35,499 nucleotides of DNA from assembly GCA_003133225.1 (NCBI GenBank), contig PKWL01000142.1, positions 1-35,499 on the forward strand. The letters are read 5' to 3'. This document shows, piece after piece, positions 32,192-35,499 of this stretch (the first letter of the stretch is position 1; each line of letters opens with the position of its first letter). The position numbers and the translations under genes are program-made. This stretch comes from Janthinobacterium sp. (GTDB lineage Bacteria > Pseudomonadota > Gammaproteobacteria > Burkholderiales > Burkholderiaceae_D). Below the pieces are notes generated by a model that worked only from the letters and a program-made list of their open reading frames with translations, had not been told where the DNA came from and ran no database searches.

Positions 32192-33100
32192 TCAAGCCTT
32201 GAATACGACTGGAGCAGGTTTGGCACCGCAAGCGGGTGCGCATCGCTGGGTGTCGGCAAGCAGCATTTCGAGTTTGCTCTCGACCGCTTGATCCTCTTTC
32301 CGCTTGCTTGCGCCGTCATTGCGCAGATCGTCTAGGGCGAACAACGCCGCGCCCAACGCACCTGCGGTCTGCGCTCCAGCGGGAATGATCAACGTGGTTT
32401 GCAGCGCTTTTTCCAAGTAGTGCACTGCCGCAATGTTTTGCGCAACGCCTCCTGTCATTACAATCGGATCACGTTTCCCTACGCGACCAACTAAACCCAC
32501 TGTTCGGTTTGCAATCGATCTATGCACACCGGCGAGTATCACCGATTTGGATCTCCCTTCCGCAAGCAGCGAAATCACTTCGGTCTCGGCAAACGTTGCG
32601 CACATGCTTGTGATCTCAACCGACTCGGTTGCTTCGAGCGCAAGCGCCCCCATGTGGTCAAGCTCAACATTGACTGCGCGCGCGAGAACTTCTAGGAACT
32701 TGCCGGTGCCGGCCGCACAGCGGTCGTTCATCGCGAAACGGGAAACCAAACCGTTCGTGTCGATCGCAATGACCTTGCTGTCCTGTCCACCGATATCGAT
32801 TACAACCCGTGCTTCCGGTACCAGTGCGATCGCGCCTCGCGCATGGCAGGTGATCTCGGTGATCGTTCGGTCAGCAATGTCAAGCATACGGCGGCCATAG
32901 CCAGTGCTCACAACCTTCTTGACAGAGGTCAAGTCGATTGCAGCCTGCGTGAGGGCATCCTTCAAGGCGGCTTTTACGCCGTCATCGCTGACAGCCCCTT
33001 TGTGAGAAACGCTGGATGCTACGACATTCCCATCTGCGTCCAAAATCACGACCTTCGCCGTCGTGGATCCAAAATCGATACCCATTACATAAGAGGTCAT
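32192..33100 (-). CDS. BadF/BcrA/HgdC-family activator ATPase
   Basis: 302-residue ASKHA-fold ATPase that drives ATP-dependent electron transfer to a 2-hydroxyacyl-CoA dehydratase or benzoyl-CoA reductase-type partner. Seen: phosphate-1 MGIDFGSTTAKVV at the N-terminus, phosphate-2 IDIGGQDSKVIAI, and adenosine motif MTGGVAQN. Two conserved cysteines, in NDRCAAGTGKFLE and EITSMCATFAETE, bridge a 4Fe-4S cluster between two monomers. The tail after residue 265 is longer than in HgdC (about 260) and holds two further Cys (CAPAC). Such enzymes are strongly O2-sensitive. AAGGAGAAG precedes the ATG. Only one ATPase gene is visible, although benzoyl-CoA reductases use two. Confidence 0.93.
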   Translation of the reverse strand: MTSYVMGIDFGSTTAKVVILDADGNVVASSVSHKGAVSDDGVKAALKDALTQAAIDLTSVKKVVSTGYGRRMLDIADRTITEITCHARGAIALVPEARVVIDIGGQDSKVIAIDTNGLVSRFAMNDRCAAGTGKFLEVLARAVNVELDHMGALALEATESVEITSMCATFAETEVISLLAEGRSKSVILAGVHRSIANRTVGLVGRVGKRDPIVMTGGVAQNIAAVHYLEKALQTTLIIPAGAQTAGALGAALFALDDLRNDGASKRKEDQAVESKLEMLLADTQRCAPACGAKPAPVVFKA

Positions 33101-33125
33101 GATCTTCTCCTTTGCATCCTATTTC

Positions 33126-34493
33126 TTATCGCATTCTGGCGCGGCTTGCATCAATCGCCTCCAGCATCGCCTCGACACGACTATTGACAACCTCATCCTT
33201 GTAGAACGTTTCGTCGACCATATCGCCCTCAAACATTGCGACAGGTAATCCGAGGCGCTTACCGACTGCGTCGGCGATCATGTACTGCGGGTAGGAGAAG
33301 GCTCGGCAAGTGCGCGCCGCATGAAGGATCAATCCGTCAATCTCGTAATACTCGCAATGTTCGATAATCTTTTCAATTACCTGCGGCGCAGAGATGCTGA
33401 TCGGGCAGGTCAGGTAGTTCTGCGCCATGCCATCGAGTGGATCCTTGAGGTCAATCACCTGGGGTTCTTGCCAAAATCCCATGTGTGTATACCGGCCGGC
33501 AACCATATTGGCGTCATAACCGGCGAACTTATCAGCCAGCCAACCGATTTTGTTCCAGTTCATGATGCCATCCCACCAAAGCCGATACTTTTCCTGCGGT
33601 ATCGACCCTTCGCCAACCGCAATGCGAGCTTCGATCTCTGCCTTTTTCTGAACAAAATAATCCACGATTTCAGGTCCTCCCGGGAGGAAGTTTACCGGAG
33701 CGATACTGTTGGTCCATTCAAAGAAGCTGGCCGGAGAGGGGCGTGCCTTGCACAAACGCATTGCCTCGAGACGGATTTCCGCAGCTTTCTTCACATATCC
33801 CATGATCTCGCTCAGGCGATCCCAGTCGTATCGCTTGCCGGTAATGCCTTCGATAAATTTGACACAGTCCTGCAGCTGCTTTTTCAAAAAGGCCACATTC
33901 TCCCTGTACTCGGGTCCGCTCATATATTTCGACGAAGCCTTGTTGCCCCATGTCCATGGTAGCGACATGTTAAAGATTGGCACTTTCTTTTCGAAGGTCT
34001 TGTAAAGTGCGTTGTCCCACTGTTGCCCGGTGCTACAAAATGGATAGCAACTGATGATCATGTCAGGAGCAGGAATCCTCGATGCCAAGCCAACAGAGTC
34101 TGTCTGCAAAAGAGCCTGCGCCTCGGCGGAGGAGCTTTGATTCATCACACCGCAACCGATATGCGTACGCGCATAGGAGCACAACTCACGGTCGTACCCT
34201 TTTGATTCCATAAGCGCCTGCGGCCCTGCCGATTCCTTGCGTGCTGCCAGCAACGCTGCCGCTGCTTCGCCATGGCACCATGCGATATCTGCAGCCTGCA
34301 GGATCGGGTTGAGCTGCACCCCCTCTGTCCAGCAGACGAGTCGCCCTTGTTCCTTCGCTTGGAAAAGATCTTCCCAATACGCGTTGACCATTTTGTTATT
34401 CAACTTGGTCGCTTTCAGGCGGTTAGCCCTTTTGACGACCGGTTCGTTCGGCAGGATGATTGCCGCGTCGTTCGGCATAATGATTGCGCTCAT
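33126..34493 (-). CDS. 2-hydroxyacyl-CoA dehydratase/benzoyl-CoA reductase-family subunit (HgdA/BcrB-like)
   Basis: 455 residues of the HgdA/HgdB/BcrB/BcrC family, which holds the low-potential iron-sulfur active site. Conserved-looking cysteines occur in HIGCGVMNQ, ISCYPFCSTGQQWDN and HAARTCRAFSYPQY. The length is closest to the larger subunit, as in BcrB/BzdO (about 440-450). With the neighbouring subunit and ATPase it forms the order small subunit, large subunit, ATPase, as in bzdN-bzdO-bzdP/Q. The reaction could be dehydration of a 2-hydroxyacyl-CoA or ATP-driven reduction of a conjugated or aromatic CoA ester; sequence alone does not decide. I chose the ATG at 34,493 behind GGAG, in place of a TTG at 34,508. 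Confidence 0.88.
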   Translation of the reverse strand: MSAIIMPNDAAIILPNEPVVKRANRLKATKLNNKMVNAYWEDLFQAKEQGRLVCWTEGVQLNPILQAADIAWCHGEAAAALLAARKESAGPQALMESKGYDRELCSYARTHIGCGVMNQSSSAEAQALLQTDSVGLASRIPAPDMIISCYPFCSTGQQWDNALYKTFEKKVPIFNMSLPWTWGNKASSKYMSGPEYRENVAFLKKQLQDCVKFIEGITGKRYDWDRLSEIMGYVKKAAEIRLEAMRLCKARPSPASFFEWTNSIAPVNFLPGGPEIVDYFVQKKAEIEARIAVGEGSIPQEKYRLWWDGIMNWNKIGWLADKFAGYDANMVAGRYTHMGFWQEPQVIDLKDPLDGMAQNYLTCPISISAPQVIEKIIEHCEYYEIDGLILHAARTCRAFSYPQYMIADAVGKRLGLPVAMFEGDMVDETFYKDEVVNSRVEAMLEAIDASRARMR

Positions 34494-34525
34494 GTCAGGT
34501 AGCTCCAATTTTTGCTGGTTATGCT

Positions 34526-35499
34526 TCAGGAAATGACGACCATTGCGGAACTCTGCCGCTTGATCATCTCTGCGAAGGATTCGACCTTGGTACGCACGTT
34601 TTCCATGGCCACACCTTCGTGCTCGGTCTCGATCAGGAGCTGCGGCACATTATTCGCCTCGAAGGCTTCCTTAATTAGTGGATACTGGAAGTAGTGCGGC
34701 TCGCAAAACTTGGCCATGAGGACGATCAATCCCTTTGCACCGCACGCGTCGACAGCTCGGAGCAACCAGGCATCCCAATCCATATCCGGATCTATGCGAG
34801 TTGGACACGGCACATTGCTATTTTTTTTGATATATGCTGCAGCGATCGCCTGGATCGGATCGCCAATGCCCTCGTCAACGTCAGTCGAAACATATCGATA
34901 TCCGTGATACAGATCATCATCGATGATGACCACACCACAATCTTCGATCAAATCGAGAATTTCTGGTTTCGGTGCCTGGCATAAGTGCCCAGAAATATAT
35001 ATCGGCACCGCTGTAGAATGCTTGCCTACATCAGCCTGGAGTGAAGCCATCAGTTCACGCAGCAGTGCGGTATGCTCCTCCTTGTCCATTACCATGCCGG
35101 ATTTGACGATGTGCTGCATCTGCGACGCGCGAAGCGTGATCGCACCGGTGCGCCGGAGCTGATACAGATCTCGGACCAACTGGCGATTTTCGTTGAACAG
35201 GCGGATGCTATTGCACAGAGCATCTTCAGTGATCACGACATCGAGCACCTCTTCAAGACCGTCGACCAATGAACGAAGGGTCTTAATCGAACTTTCCAGC
35301 GACCATGGTTGCTGCACTGAGGCAATCAGTTGATGAAAGTGCATCGTCATTTCTGGCCTGACAATGCGCATCACGTCCGCTGCACTTAGCAACTGCACGC
35401 AATTATCGGTGAACATAATTGCATCGACGAAATCCAGATGCCCTTCTGTCGCTTGATCCACGATGCTGCGGGTATACCCCATAGGTTTACCCACATCTT
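34526..35499 (-). CDS. 2-hydroxyacyl-CoA dehydratase/benzoyl-CoA reductase-family subunit (HgdB/BcrC-like), 5' partial
   Basis: At least 324 codons, open to the window edge. The codons before the possible GTG at 35,494 continue in frame, and family members are about 380-430 residues, so the start is probably outside the window. Seen: YISGHLCQAPKPEIL, IDDDLYHGYRY, and LMAKFCEPHYFQYPLIKEAF. The FCEPHYFQYP string resembles the FC-(D/E)P...YP motif with an Fe-S ligand Cys in BcrC/HgdB. It is the partner subunit of the gene 32 nt downstream. Any further subunits, such as a second ATPase, could lie just outside the window. Confidence 0.88.
   Translation of the reverse strand, partial: DVGKPMGYTRSIVDQATEGHLDFVDAIMFTDNCVQLLSAADVMRIVRPEMTMHFHQLIASVQQPWSLESSIKTLRSLVDGLEEVLDVVITEDALCNSIRLFNENRQLVRDLYQLRRTGAITLRASQMQHIVKSGMVMDKEEHTALLRELMASLQADVGKHSTAVPIYISGHLCQAPKPEILDLIEDCGVVIIDDDLYHGYRYVSTDVDEGIGDPIQAIAAAYIKKNSNVPCPTRIDPDMDWDAWLLRAVDACGAKGLIVLMAKFCEPHYFQYPLIKEAFEANNVPQLLIETEHEGVAMENVRTKVESFAEMIKRQSSAMVVIS

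Noticed and set aside
32192-35499. A complete benzoyl-CoA reductase operon
   Set aside because: Only one ATPase and two other subunits are visible, so the four-subunit enzyme cannot be claimed from this window.

Overview
The window reads as a catabolic island of a Gram-negative proteobacterium, most likely a betaproteobacterium with anaerobic or denitrifying capacity. That placement is inference. It rests on the single-polypeptide B12 mutase IcmF, homologues of the Rhodopseudomonas palustris BadH/BadI ring-cleavage enzymes, and an O2-sensitive-type ATP-driven dehydratase/reductase system (BadF/HgdC ATPase plus two HgdA/HgdB or BcrB/BcrC-like subunits). Nearly every intact gene acts on an acyl-CoA thioester, and I recognised no housekeeping genes, tRNA, rRNA, transposase or CRISPR array.

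Left block (about 160-15,330, all minus strand). Two operon-like runs are read right to left. The first (15,328 to 9,930) holds an HMG-CoA-synthase/DUF35 fusion, an SCP2-type thiolase, a CoA-transferase, a MaoC hydratase and a CitE-type lyase; the last three have the gene order of ripA-ripB-ripC (itaconyl-CoA/citramalyl-CoA pathway). The second (9,794 to 507) holds an acyl-CoA dehydrogenase, badH, badI, a FadB/FadJ-like hydratase with a collapsed dehydrogenase half, a split two-subunit MaoC hydratase, a DUF2889 protein and icmF. A small zinc-ribbon protein lies beyond it.

Middle block (15,330-25,500). This part is loosely packed and partly decayed: an MFE2-like SDR, a frameshifted SDR pseudogene, a MarR regulator, an AliB-like acyl-CoA dehydrogenase with an Asp at the catalytic position, a 50-codon small gene with its own promoter, minus-strand coding remnants, a PECR-like SDR, and a divergent acyl-CoA ligase.

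Right block (25,500-35,499). A two-domain MaoC protein, a transglutaminase-like protein and an SDR lacking Tyr and Lys are on the minus strand. A TetR regulator is on the plus strand. Then comes a minus-strand run: two HgdA/B-like subunits (the first cut by the window edge), the activator ATPase, an alpha-methylacyl-CoA racemase and an acyl-CoA dehydrogenase.

Working model (inference): a cyclic carboxylic acid is activated by the ligase, desaturated, hydrated, oxidised by BadH and hydrolytically ring-opened by BadI. The branched dicarboxylyl-CoA is then shortened by the dehydrogenases, MaoC hydratases, SDRs and the thiolase/HMGCS-DUF35 pair. Branch-derived fragments leave as isobutyryl-CoA (to n-butyryl-CoA by IcmF) and a C5 unit (through citramalyl-CoA to pyruvate and acetyl-CoA). 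This would suit a branched alicyclic or terpenoid-type acid, but the substrate cannot be read from the sequence. A recurring 14-bp dyad (RTAY-N6-RTAY, usually with a central TA) sits at the -10 of several promoters and suggests one shared repressor.
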